From Globodera rostochiensis (Eukaryota > Nematoda > Chromadorea > Rhabditida > Heteroderidae), in contig JAEVLN010000011.1 of the NCBI GenBank assembly GCA_018350325.1, positions 1,360,449-1,424,448 of the forward strand: 64,000 bases of DNA, given 5' to 3'. Shown one piece after another: positions 42,150 to 53,606 of the stretch. The translations under genes were made by a program, and so were the position numbers. Numbering within the stretch: the stretch's first letter is position 1; each line of letters starts with the position of its first letter. Under the pieces are notes generated by a model. It saw nothing but the letters and a program-made list of their open reading frames with translations, was not told the DNA's origin and searched no databases.

Positions 42150-44539
42150 GATCGAACACTTCGTTGAGGAGCGTTTGATGCTGCCCTATCTTCAGCAAAA
42201 GTTGATCGCCTTTGAAGTGCTTGAAGCGTTCGGCCTAAAATTCCTATTATCCGCTAAATCTCCTCCACCCCAAAACACTCAACCTGTTTGTTCAAGACGT
42301 GGTGTAAGTGTTCAATGCCTTGCTCCGACAGCCACCCGAACCAGCCCCAGCGCCTTGCGAAGTCAGGTCCGTGGCCCAGAAGCCAATGCAGTTTCGGTGT
42401 GAAAATGTTGCCAACGCGTTCGGAGCCGTGATGACATGCGCGTAGAGTCTAAAGCACAATTTAACTTGTTTTCGACATCAATATTCGACCCGAAAATAGC
42501 TTGAGATGGCAAAACATTTTGCACCAAATGTGCTGATCTGTTCCGGCGTCATTATCGTGGCCTTTCCGTACTGGTGCAGCTCGCTAATGTCATCAAGTAA
42601 GTCGGCCGTGTCCTGTGCAAACTGCGACCCGATCGATCTGATTTCAGCCGATGCACACAAAAGCCGTTTCATGATGTGTCCTAAGTTTCGGTAGTAAAAA
42701 AGTAACGAAAATATGCATGACCTGTGTATTCCTGAGTCTTGGCATGTCGAATAACTCCACTTTTTGCCATTATTTGAGCCAGCTTCACTTTGTCCTCGGG
42801 CGTTGCATGCATTTCAAAAAAGTCAATGCATTTGCGCCCCGCACTGTGCAGTGTGTGGAACGGAGATGGTATAACGTTTACAGGCGGCACTGGAAAAAGC
42901 GGACGAGCCTTCTGGCTTCCAGAAGCAATTGAATCTGCTGTTGTGTGTTTGCTGCTGCCAGCTGTCCTTCGACTGAAGATCAAGGCGCCCCGTTCCATTG
43001 ATTGGACCGTTCGTTGTCCGATGATTGTGTTTCCGAGATCGTGGGACGGAACGCGACAAAGGGCACACGGAAAGGCGGCAACAGGACCCATGTGGCCTTG
43101 CCATGCGCATATAAAAGACATATCGCCGCAGAGGAACCTGAAGACTCATTGAACCCCGCATTTAATTAATTCCCACCACTCGATTGGCAACTTTGTGCCC
43201 GCTTCCTCCAGCGTCAGTTCCCTAAGCTGTGCCAACTGCTCCAGAACCGGCCCAAGTCGAAGCTCCATCTCTGATCGCGTCTCAGAGCCTTCCCAGAAAG
43301 CGATCAGGGTAAAGTTTTTTGGCGAATTCACGTCACATTGAAGGTTGCCAATTTGCAGGCCTATTTTGACAGAACCGCCCCCGCGATCCCCCAGGAGAGC
43401 GATCAGAAATTTGCCGTCGAATTTATTGTTCAGCTTGCCTGTAACTGAGTTTAGTTAAAAAAAAAAAAAAATTCACCGTTCTTCCACAGTGTTTCGACAC
43501 GGTGCGTAAGCACGTCTTTCACGTTCATGCAGAGCAACGTTTCACGGCCTCCGACATCCTTCCGTACCTCAAAACGTGCATGGCTCACCAGTCGCTTTTT
43601 CAGTGCCATCACCTCGTGCGTCGCCGCCAAAAAGTCCATTCCACCTTCTCCCTCTCCACTTCGCTGGACGGTGCCAATCAAAATGCTCTTCAACATTACC
43701 CGCTGACGCCATGACAAATTTAGCATCAACGTCACTTGAATGTCCAAAATGGCATCAATCCGCTCACAGGGTCTCGTCCGTCCTTTTTTCGTCCTCTTCT
43801 CAGCTGCCTTTTTGGGCGACTTGAAGTCTGCCTGATGCCGTGCAAGTCGAAGAAATTTGTTGACTTCGTCGAGAGGTGATTCTGGAAATACTCCAGATTG
43901 CCAAAAATTTAAGCTGACAAACTTGGACGGAAGCACTTTTGCAGCTTGTCCGCAATTTCCTTGACTCGGCGTGTCTTGCTGCTCGGCGTTAGTTGGTCCA
44001 AAGACAGAGCTCTCCTAGCCGTGGGCTTCGTTCGTGTCGTCGGTCGGCATCTGATCAGCGACAGCTCCTCTTCCTTCGCCTGAAGCTGACGTTGGAGTGT
44101 TGCGATTTTCCTATTTGCCGCATTCAGCGCTCTGCACAGGTGTTGAACCGATTCAATGCCTAAAAATCTGATCGATGAATTTGTCCATAAAAAGTTTGAG
44201 TTTTTACCCTGGTCCGTTTGGGTTTGGACATCGTTTGTGGTGGAAAAGGACATCGCCGGCATCTCGGGCACAAGCAGCACTTCTTCCTCGATGGGCGCGG
44301 CATCGAACACGGCTTCTGTTGACGTAGACGGCTGGTCATTTGGTGGAGAAATTGCTGAAAATTGGGAAAATTTAAATTTGTTAAAAATTCCCTTAAAAAT
44401 TCATTAAAATCTCACGTTTCTTGGCCCATCGGGCATTGATTGCGTTGACAGCACTTGCTCGTCTTTCCTCCCGCTTTTTCTTGAGCCCTTCCGCTCCCTT
44501 TTTGCCATTAAGCTTTAATAAGAGCTTTCTTCTGGCCAT
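42150..44539 (-). pseudogene. DDE-like transposase gene of an unassigned family, broken
   Basis: Exon 1 (44539-44416) starts MARRKLLLKLNGKKGAEGLK. Exon 2 (from 44354) has a coiled coil, HLCRALNAANRKIATLQRQL. The frame breaks by one base near 43920 (KLQK, then VLPSKFVSLNFW-type reading), continues to 43480, and after an intron gives FLIALLGDRGGGSVKIGLQI. Another break near 43140 precedes FLCGDMSFICAWQGHMG and FPCALC. Further on come HTLHSAGRKCIDFF, and near 42380 TPKLHWLLGHGPDF, LSEQGIEHLHHVLN. GDRGG, GDMSF and SEQGIEHLH would supply two Asp and one Glu. I recall the same motif order in repeated nematode and cnidarian genes but cannot name the superfamily; no hAT dimerisation domain is seen. 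Confidence 0.6.
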
Positions 44540-45024
44540 CTAATTCACAAAAAAAATAAATGTTTAAGAATTAATTTATTTCAAAAATCCTGGGCCGCAT
44601 TCATTAACCATAATACTGAAAAACGATAAGTTATTTTGTTTTCTAGGGATGTGAAAGTTTGAAATGGATCCGTCGTATACAAATGAACTTAAGCGTATCG
44701 AAGTGCGCGATGGTCAAAATATTTGTTAAAAAAGGTGAGAGAGAACGCCAAAAGAAGAGAACGGTTAGAGAAATAGAGGGAAAGCGCGAGAGAGTGCACT
44801 GTCTACCTTAAACGGTAATAAAATGCAAAAATGAATCGCTGTGGGCAAGTCAAATCGGAATTGAATTTTATGGAAACAAGTGCATTCAAAAGATGCGTTC
44901 CCATAAAAAGTTGATTTTTAGGGGGGTGAGTTTTCCCTTTATATTGCATATTGTTAAGGAAAGAATTTTCAAAAATGCAACTTTTTTTTTGTGAATTCTG
45001 CTTCTTTTGGTGGCGCGGATGGGG

Positions 45025-45169
45025 TCGGCGGTGCCGATAGGCGCCGCCGAGAAAATTTTGAATTTTTTGACTTAATTTGTTAAGGAAATTGGAACCAAAA
45101 TTCTAAAAATGCGGCAATATTTTTGAATTAGAATGGGAGGTCCCAGCGGTGCCGACAGGCGCCGCCGGG
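45025..45169 (-). repeat. 26-bp hairpin motif, copies 9 and 10
   Basis: Copy 9 (45025-45050) is standard. Copy 10 (45142-45169) has several changes, AGCGGTGCCGACAGGCGCCG, partly compensated. Both lie in the 41656-45959 element, followed by GAAAATTTTGAATTTTT-type sequence. Confidence 0.8.
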
Positions 45170-45262
45170 AAAAATTTTGAGTTTTTTTATGTAATTTGTT
45201 AAGAAAATTGGTCTAAATTTGGCGAAATGTTTACAAATTTTTAAAATATATACAATAAATTG

Positions 45263-45796
45263 GCGCTAGGACAAAATCCCTAACGGTCAAAATCACTAAC
45301 GGTCATAATCCCTAACGGTCAAAATCCCTAATAACCCAAAACCGGACAAAATCCCTAATGGCTTGAAAACGGTCAAAATCCCTAACGGTCAAAATCCCTA
45401 ATAACCCAAAACCGGACAAAATCCCTAATGGCTTGAAAAAAACGGACAAAATCCCTAATAGCGGAATTTCCGTTTTTTTACCTTTGAATGAATCTGATAG
45501 GTCCAAGCGCTAACAAATCAGTTTAAACCGTAAAAAACACGCCAATCTCTAGTCAATTTCCAAATTTATTAACCAATAAAAGCAAAAATTTCATTTCTTG
45601 TTCAACAATAATCAATTGATCACCACGTAATAGGGATTTTGTCCGCTTTTGGGTTATTAGGGATTTTGACCGTTAGGGATTATGACCGTTAGGGATTTTG
45701 ACCGTTTTTGACTGATTAGGGATTTTGACCGCTTTTGGCTTATTAGGGATTTTGACCGTTAGGGATTATGACCGTTAGGGATTTTGTCCTGACACG
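45263..45796. mobile_element. foldback element with GGTCAAAATCCCTAAC words
   Basis: The ends GCGCTAGGACAAAATCCC and the complement of CGTGTCAGGACAAAATCCC are followed on both sides by arrays of CGGTCAAAATCCCTAAC. The 9-bp duplication AATAAATTG is at 45254-45262 and 45797-45805. The 240-bp centre is not repetitive. It is nested in the 41656-45959 transposon. Confidence 0.88.
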
Positions 45797-46126
45797 AATA
45801 AATTGATTGAGAGCATTTGAGGCAAAACTGTGGAAAAAACGTGGGAAAAAACCCCAAAACGTGGAAAACGTGCCAACTTTAAAAAACGTGGAAAAACCGT
45901 GGAAAAAAACCTCAAAACGTGGAAATTTCCACGTTTCCGTGGTAAAATGGCAACCCTGAGGGGGGGGGGGGTCTTCTAATTGAGGGGGGTCTTCTATTGT
46001 TCAACCCTTTTTTGACAAATTATTCAGAGAACATGTAAAATTTGGTTTTTATTTAAAAAACAAAAGCTTTGTTGATTAGCATTTTTTTATAAATTTGCTC
46101 GATATATTCTCAACAACAGTAAAATT

Positions 46127-46278
46127 TTAACAATCAAAATGTTGGTGATCATCATTTAAAGTGGTATCAATCGAAACATCGCTTTGATCATCCTCTCCCA
46201 AATCAATTTCTTCCACCCCTCTTAAAACGGCGGCTTCTTCTCGACGTTGCTGCAATATGGCAAGCCCATTTAGGGAAT
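46127..46278 (-). pseudogene. C-terminal end of a transposase-like ORF, cut by the satellite
   Basis: Minus-strand frame GLAILQQRREEAAVLRGVEE, then an acidic end DLGEDDQSDVSIDTTLNDDH, HFDC and a stop at 46127. It runs upstream straight into the first satellite monomer. An acidic tail is common in pogo/Tigger-type DDE proteins and would fit the surrounding TCTTCTATT element, but nothing more specific is visible. Confidence 0.35.
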
Positions 46279-49200
46279 TTCGCAATGTTTGGCATTCTGG
46301 GAGTAGAATTAAGCTATGACTTAGTTTAGTAACTGGAAAAAGCTAGCCATTTTTTAGCCGAATCCACTGGCAAGTAGAAAAATTAAAGTATTTCGCAATT
46401 TTTGGCATACTGGGTGCTGACCACGCTAAGCTATGACTTAGTTTAGTAACTGGAAAAATCTATCCTTTTTTTTAGCCGAATCCACCGGCAGATAGAAAAA
46501 TTAGGGAATTCACAATGTTTGGCATTCTGGGAGTAGAATTAAGCTATGACTTAGTTTAGTAACTGGAAAAAGCTAGCCATTTTTTAGCCGAATCCACTGG
46601 CAAGTAGAAAAATTAAAGTATTTCGCAATTTTTGGCATACTGGGTGCTGACCACGCTAAGCTATGACTTAGTTTAGTAACTGGAAAAATTTATCCTTTTT
46701 TTAGCCAAATCCAACGTCATATAGAAAAATAAGGAAATTTCGCAATGTTTGGCATTCTGGGAGTAGAATTAAGCTATGACTTAGTTTAGTAACTGGAAAA
46801 AGCTAGCCATTTTTTAGCCGAATCCACTGGCAAGTGAAAAATTAAAGTATTTCGCAATTTTTGGCATACTGGGTGCTGACCACGCTAAGCTATGACTTAG
46901 TTTAGTAACTGGAAAAATCTATCCTTTTTTTAGCCAAATCCAACGTCAGATAGAAAAATTAGGGAATTTCGCAATGTTTGGCATTCTGGAAGTAGAATTA
47001 AGCTATGACTTAGTTTAGTAACTGGAAAAAGCTAGCCATTTTTTAGCCGAATCCACTGGAAGTAGAAAAATTAATGTATTTTCGCAATTTTTGGCATACT
47101 GGGTGCTGACCACGCTAAGCTATGACTTAGTTTAGTAACTGGAAAAATCTATCTTTTTTTTATCCAAATCCAACGTCAGATAGAAAAATTAGGGAATCGC
47201 GCAATGTTTGGCATTCTGGGAGTAGAATAAGCTATGACTTAGTTTAGTAACTGGAAAAAGCTAGCCATTTTTTAGCCGAATCCACTGGCAAGTAGAAAAT
47301 TAAAGTATTTCGCAATTTTTGGTATACTGGGTGCTGACCACGCTAAGCTATGACTTAGTTTAGTAACTGGAAAAATCTATCTTTTTTTTAGCCAAATCCA
47401 ACGTCAGATAGAAAAATTAGGGAATTTCGCAATGTTTGGCATTCTGGAAGTAGAATTAAGCTATGACTTAGTTTAGTAACTGGAAAAAGCTAGCCATTTT
47501 TTAGCCGAATCCACTGGAAGTAGAAAAATTAATGTATTTTCGCAATTTTTGGCATACTGGGTGCTGACCACGCTAAGCTATGACTTAGTTTAGTAACTGG
47601 AAAAAGCTAGCCATTTTTTAGCCGAATCCACTGGCAAGTAGAAAAATTAAAGTATTTCGCAATTTTTGGCATACTGGGTGCTGACCACGCTAAGCTATGA
47701 CTTAGTTTAGTAACTGGAAAAATTTATCCTTTTTTTAGCCAAATCCAACGTCATATAGAAAAATAAGGAAATTTCGCAATGTTTGGCATTCTGGGAGTAG
47801 AATTAAGCTATGACTTAGTTTAGTAACTGGAAAAAGCTAGCCATTTTTTAGCCGAATCCACTGGCAAGTGAAAAATTAAAGTATTTCGCAATTTTTGGCA
47901 TACTGGGTGCTGACCACGCTAAGCTATGACTTAGTTTAGTAACTGGAAAAATCTATCCTTTTTTTAGCCAAATCCAACGTCAGATAGAAAAATTAGGGAA
48001 TTTCGCAATGTTTGGCATTCTGGAAGTAGAATTAAGCTATGACTTAGTTTAGTAACTGGAAAAAGCTAGCCATTTTTTAGCCGAATCCACTGGAAGTAGA
48101 AAAATTAATGTATTTTCGCAATTTTTGGCATACTGGGTGCTGACCACGCTAAGCTATGACTTAGTTTAGTAACTGGAAAAATCTATCTTTTTTTTATCCA
48201 AATCCAACGTCAGATAGAAAAATTAGGGAATCGCGCAATGTTTGGCATTCTGGGAGTAGAATAAGCTATGACTTAGTTTAGTAACTGGAAAAAGCTAGCC
48301 ATTTTTTAGCCGAATCCACTGGCAAGTAGAAAATTAAAGTATTTCGCAATTTTTGGTATACTGGGTGCTGACCACGCTAAGCTATGACTTAGTTTAGTAA
48401 CTGGAAAAATCTATCTTTTTTTTAGCCAAATCCAACGTCAGATAGAAAAATTAGGGAATTTCGCAATGTTTGGCATTCTGGAAGTAGAATTAAGCTATGA
48501 CTTAGTTTAGTAACTGGAAAAAGCTAGCCATTTTTTAGCCGAATCCATTGGAAGTAGAAAAATTAATGTATTTTCGCAATTTTTGGCATACTGGGTGCTG
48601 ACCACGCTAAGCTATGACTTAGTTTAGTAACTGGAAAAATCTATCCTTTTTTTATCCAAATCCAACGTCAGATAGAAAAATTAGGGAATCGCGCAATGTT
48701 TGGCATTCTGGGAGTAGAATAAGCTATGACTTAGTTTAGTAACTGGAAAAAGCTAGCCATTTTTTAGCCGAATCCACTGGCAAGTAGAAAATTAAAGTAT
48801 TTCGCAATTTTTGGCATACTGGGTGCTGACCACGCTAAGCTATGACTTAGTTTAGTAACTGGAAAAATCTATCTTTTTTAGCCAAATCCAACATCAGATA
48901 GAAAATAAGGGAATTTCGCAATGTTTGGCATTCTGGGTGCTGACCACGCTAAGCTATGACTTAGTTTAGTAACTGGAAAAATCTATCTTTTTTTTAGCCA
49001 AATCCAACATCAGATAGAAAATAAGAATCTCGCAATGTTTGGCATTCTGGGAGTAGAATCAAGCTATGACTTAGTTTAGTAACTGGAAAAAGCTAGCCAT
49101 TTTTTAGCCGAATCCACTGGCACGTAGAAAAATAAAGTATTTCGCAATTTTGGCATACTGGGTGCTGACCACGCTAAGCTATGACTTAGTTTAGTAACTG

Positions 49201-51103
49201 GGAAAATCTATCCTTTTTTTAGCCAAATCCAACGTCAGATAGAAAAATTAGGGAATTTCGCAATGTTTGGCATTCTGGGAGTAGAATCAAGCTATGACTT
49301 AGTTTAGTAACTGGAAAAAGCTAGCCATTTTTTAGCCGAATCCACCGTGGTCAGCACCCAGAATGCCAAACATTGTGAAATTCCCTAATTTTTCTATCTG
49401 CCGGTGGATTCGGCTAAAAAAAAGGATAGATTTTTCCAGTTACTAAACTAAGTCATAGCTTAGCGTGGTCAGCACCCAGTATGCCAAAAATTGCGAAAAT
49501 ACATTAATTTTTCTACTTCCAGTGGATTCGGCTAAAAAATGGCTAGCTTTTTCCAGTTACTAAACTAAGTCATAGCTTAATTCTACTCCCAGAATGCCAA
49601 ACATTGCGCGATTCCCTAATTTTTCTATCTGACGTTGGATTTGGATAAAAAAAGGATAGATTTTTCCAGTTACTAAACTAAGTCATAGCTTAGCGTGGTC
49701 AGCACCCAGTATGCCAAAAATTGCGAAAATACATTAATTTTTCTACTTCCAGTGGATTCGGCTAAAAAATGGCTAGCTTTTTCCAGTTACTAAACTAAGT
49801 CATAGCTTAATTCTACTCCCAGAATGCCAAACATTGCGCGATTCCCTAATTTTTCTATCTGACGTTGGATTTGGATAAAAAAAGGATAGATTTTTCCAGT
49901 TACTAAACTAAGTCATAGCTTAGCGTGGTCAGCACCCAGTATGCCAAAAATTGCGAAAATACATTAATTTTTCTACTTCCAGTGGATTCGGCTAAAAAAT
50001 GGCTAGCTTTTTCCAGTTACTAAACTAAGTCATAGCTTAATTCTACTCCCAGAATGCCAAACATTGCGCGATTCCCTAATTTTTCTATCTGACGTTGGAT
50101 TTGGATAAAAAAAGGATAGATTTTTCCAGTTACTAAACTAAGTCATAGCTTAGCGTGGTCAGCACCCAGTATGCCAAAAATTGCGAAAATACATTAATTT
50201 TTCTACTTCCAGTGGATTCGGCTAAAAAATGGCTAGCTTTTTCCAGTTACTAAACTAAGTCATAGCTTAATTCTACTCCCAGAATGCCAAACATTGCGCG
50301 ATTCCCTAATTTTTCTATCTGACGTTGGATTTGGATAAAAAAAGGATAGATTTTTCCAGTTACTAAACTAAGTCATAGCTTAGCGTGGTCAGCACCCAGT
50401 ATGCCAAAAATTGCGAAAATACATTAATTTTTCTACTTCCAGTGGATTCGGCTAAAAAATGGCTAGCTTTTTCCAGTTACTAAACTAAGTCATAGCTTAA
50501 TTCTACTCCCAGAATGCCAAACATTGCGCGATTCCCTAATTTTTCTATCTGACGTTGGATTTGGATAAAAAAAGGATAGATTTTTCCAGTTACTAAACTA
50601 AGTCATAGCTTAGCGTGGTCAGCACCCAGTATGCCAAAAATTGCGAAAATACATTAATTTTTCTACTTCCAGTGGATTCGGCTAAAAAATGGCTAGCTTT
50701 TTCCAGTTACTAAACTAAGTCATAGCTTAATTCTACTCCCAGAATGCCAAACATTGCGCGATTCCCTAATTTTTCTATCTGACGTTGGATTTGGATAAAA
50801 AAAGGATAGATTTTTCCAGTTACTAAACTAAGTCATAGCTTAGCGTGGTCAGCACCCAGTATGCCAAAAATTGCGAAAATACATTAATTTTTCTACTTCC
50901 AGTGGATTCGGCTAAAAAATGGCTAGCTTTTTCCAGTTACTAAACTAAGTCATAGCTTAATTCTACTCCCAGAATGCCAAACATTGCGCGATTCCCTAAT
51001 TTTTCTATCTGACGTTGGATTTGGATAAAAAAAGGATAGATTTTTCCAGTTACTAAACTAAGTCATAGCTTAGCGTGGTCAGCACCCAGTATGCCAAAAA
51101 TTA
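46279..51103. repeat. 4.8-kb satellite of about 230-bp dimers, inverted at 49345
   Basis: Two related monomers of about 114 and 117 bp alternate. Both contain AAGCTATGACTTAGTTTAGT and AACTGGAAAAA. One continues GCTAGCCATTTTTTAGCCG, the other TCTATCCTTTTTTTAGCC. From 46279 to 49345 the array is direct and irregular, with a block of about 1035 bp repeated (46.57 and 47.61 kb). From 49346 to 51103 it is reversed and very regular: seven nearly identical 230-bp units. The switch point reads GCCGAATCCACC|GTGGTCAGCACC. No coding capacity. Confidence 0.95.
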
Positions 51104-51339
51104 GGGTATGTTATGGCGAGCAGTACAAGCGCCGAATTTTCTTGGGTGAACCGAAAAATCTGAAACACTAGTCAACATAAAGTCGAAAAAAATTCAGACT
51201 GGTTTAAATTCTGTTTTTGCTGAATCGGTTCGGCGTTTTTCCATGTTTTTTTGGTCCAACTATGGTAAAACTAATTAATTTTTTGTTAAATTTTAATTGC
51301 ATAAATTTGTTCGGATATTCAACTAATTGTGGTTTTTGA

Positions 51340-51831
51340 AAGTCCGATGAGGCTAAATTTTTAAAATGAGGTTTAGCCTCATTTTGTGGTTTTTTGGAGT
51401 TTGATGAGGTTTTTGAGGCTTTTTAGAAATTTCACTGGTAAATGGTAAATTTCTATTAAATTTTGAATATTTGGCATAATGTCCATCCATTTTTTCTCTG
51501 TGTGTTTCATTTTTAATGGAAAAGCGTTTCCGGTTTGAAATAATTGGAAATTTTCTTAAAAAAAAAACTCATTTTCAATTTTTTTTTAAAGCAAAAAAGC
51601 ATCACATCTGCAAATTTAGTTCCAATCTCTTAATAAAGCGAGTAAAAAATGCGAAAAATTTTCTCGGCGGCGCCTATCGGCACCGCCGACCCCCCCCCCC
51701 CCTCAATAAAAAAGTATTTGGGAAAACCGCGCGCAAAAAAAAATGTTTTAGCAAAATGAGGTTTTTTGGTCCCAAATGAGGTTTTTTTGCCTGCCAAATG
51801 AGGCTTTTGAAAATTTTCATCTGGGAGCCCT
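51340..51831 (-). repeat. hAT-like end with AAATGAGGTTTTTT words
   Basis: On the minus strand it starts CAGGGCTCCCAGATG (ending at 51831), followed by CCTCATTT words. The body matches 9735-9870. The other end was not found. 51104-51340 is non-coding. Confidence 0.5.
51664..51689 (+). repeat. 26-bp hairpin motif, copy 11
   Basis: Standard form, preceded by AAAAATTTTC and followed by a C-run of about 12. Confidence 0.85.
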
Positions 51832-51900
51832 GGTCTAAATCGAATTGTTTTTAGGCTAAACTTTATCGGAACTCTAAAATAATACGGATTTTCTACAAAA

Positions 51901-52900
51901 ATGTCGGACAACGAAAGCGACGAAGAGCAGCAACAGCAAAACGTGATGCCTGGAGAGTGAGTTTATTTCCCAATGAGTCAATTCAAAAGTAATAAATCCC
52001 CAAATTTCAGTTTGTTGGGACCGCTGCACATCCGTCGAATGTTTGGGAGGACTGAAATTGTTTACGTTCTTTCCGGCGCACCAATCCCAACAGGTCCAGT
52101 TCCGCTCAACATTGTCGGTTTCGAAAAGACAAAATAAGGTCGTTTTCCTTGCTAAAAAGTTAATAAAATTAGTTTTTGGACTTTCAGTTACATCGACCGA
52201 AGTGTCATCGAATTTCTTCAAAGCATTCGCCGACTTTTCTCTTCCGGGACAAGTGTTTGCATCTCAACGTTTGCCAACCAAAACCGCAGCTGGGAAATCA
52301 TTTGGCATCAGATTTGGCCTTTTTTCAACAACAACATTTGCTGCCTTGTTTTCGACAAATTTCGCCTTTTCCAACTGGATGCATTCCGACAATTTTCTCC
52401 GGGCATTCTTCGCAACTGCGCAAATCTTCGGTCGCTGTCTGGCTACAATCTTTTTCCCGAGTTTCCGGCCGATGACAACGCCAATGCTTCTTCTGCCCAG
52501 GCCGTGGCGAAATGGTTGATCACTCCCCTTCATGATGGCCGTCCAAAAATTCTTCAATGTGAAGAATATACTCGCAGGGCGATGTACAGCCTTCAACGTG
52601 TAATTACTCATTTTATAACATTTGAGAACATTTTCCCTGCCTTTTAGGCATTTCGATATGCATCTGAGCCCGCTTTTTTTATTCTGCAACTGTTTTGCAG
52701 AATTTTTGAACCGTTCACTCGAGAGAACAATTTTACGGGGGAGCGATTGACATTTCGACAAGTTGGTGAATTTTAGCAATTGGTTTGTTGTCCGATTGAG
52801 CGAGAAGAGGCGAAATGGGCCGAGTGGGAGGCGGAGGCGCAGATCCCGTTTTTACAATGCGAAGGTGGAGATTGATTTGATGGATGCTACAATCGACGAG
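51901..52900 (+). pseudogene. F-box-like family gene, divergent and decayed
   Basis: Exon 1 begins MSDNESDEEQQQQN. The F-box exon is shortened (only GPLHIRRMFGRTEI and GPVPLNIVGFEKTK remain), so the F-box itself is gone. Exon 3 is recognisable ([56 protein letters not shown]). Exon 4 has [13 protein letters not shown] followed by a stop, then EREEAKWAEWEAEAQ. It is the most divergent copy in the window. A piece of TMEM258 follows directly. Confidence 0.75.
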
Positions 52901-52977
52901 TAAAAACTTTTGTCTCAAAACTTAAAATTTTGTTATTTTCAGCGTTAACCCGCCCATTTTCTGTTCGATCGCCTGAC

Positions 52978-53049
52978 CGCACTTTGGCCTCCAGTTTTCT
53001 TGGCTTTGGCACCGTTTTTCTGATGCTTTGGGTCGGCATTTATGTGTAG
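52978..53049 (+). pseudogene. TMEM258 exon 3 fragment
   Basis: Reads [22 protein letters not shown] and stop, equal to the end of the gene at 37310-38485. It lacks the upstream exons and the first part of exon 3. It marks the left edge of duplicon copy 2. Confidence 0.85.
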
Positions 53050-53606
53050 CAGAGATCAGCGACTTTCCTCTCAATTTTGGGATCGATTTTTTATTGGGAT
53101 TTTTTGTTTAACTATTTATTTTCCTTCCAACGATTTGATTGTCCTTCCCTTACAAATGGCCCTACCGATTGTCGGACATCTCCAGAAAATTTGTTGCTTT
53201 TTGTTACATATTCCGTTTTTAAAATATAGGTATATAAATTTGGATAAACTATAGTTTGGTACGATGGGGAGAGCTATGCTTTTCCAATTCATCAAGATTG
53301 AATTTTATTATTTGTTTCGATTCCGAATTAGGCTAAGATAGTAGTCGGATGTCAGACAAAAAAAAAGTGAGTTTCACACCCCTCCGGTGCAATTCTGGCA
53401 CTATGCACACAGACAGACACGATCCCGCTTTCGAGAATATTTATTCACGAACCAATTGGCTTTTGATCAAGACTAAAAAAGAAAGGCCACAGCGCACAAT
53501 AAAAGAGGCAAGGCATGCACTTGGTTTATACACAACAATAAAACGATGATGGGTGGTAAATGGTGTTTTATTCTGTTATTTGTTGCGCTGCGGGGCGTTC
53601 AGCGCG

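Larger units (their letters stand above)
41656..45959. mobile_element. 4.3-kb hAT-like transposon (CAGGGTTGCCAT ends)
   Basis: Inverted ends CAGGGTTGCCAT; the 8-bp duplication AGGGGGGG is at 41648-41655 and 45960-45967. Both sub-termini are arrays of AAAAACGTGGAAAA words. It carries a broken multi-exon transposase-like gene on the minus strand, two hairpin motifs and a nested 534-bp foldback element. The duplication lies in a G-run, which weakens it slightly, but the pairing of the ends and the interrupted host element support the limits. Confidence 0.8.

Noticed and set aside
46279..51103. CRISPR or rDNA spacer array
   Set aside because: Repeats of 114-117 bp without spacers, no cas genes and no rRNA nearby; it is a satellite.
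51874..52221. Minus-strand 115-residue ORF
   Set aside because: It is the antisense shadow of the F-box pseudogene exons 1-3.
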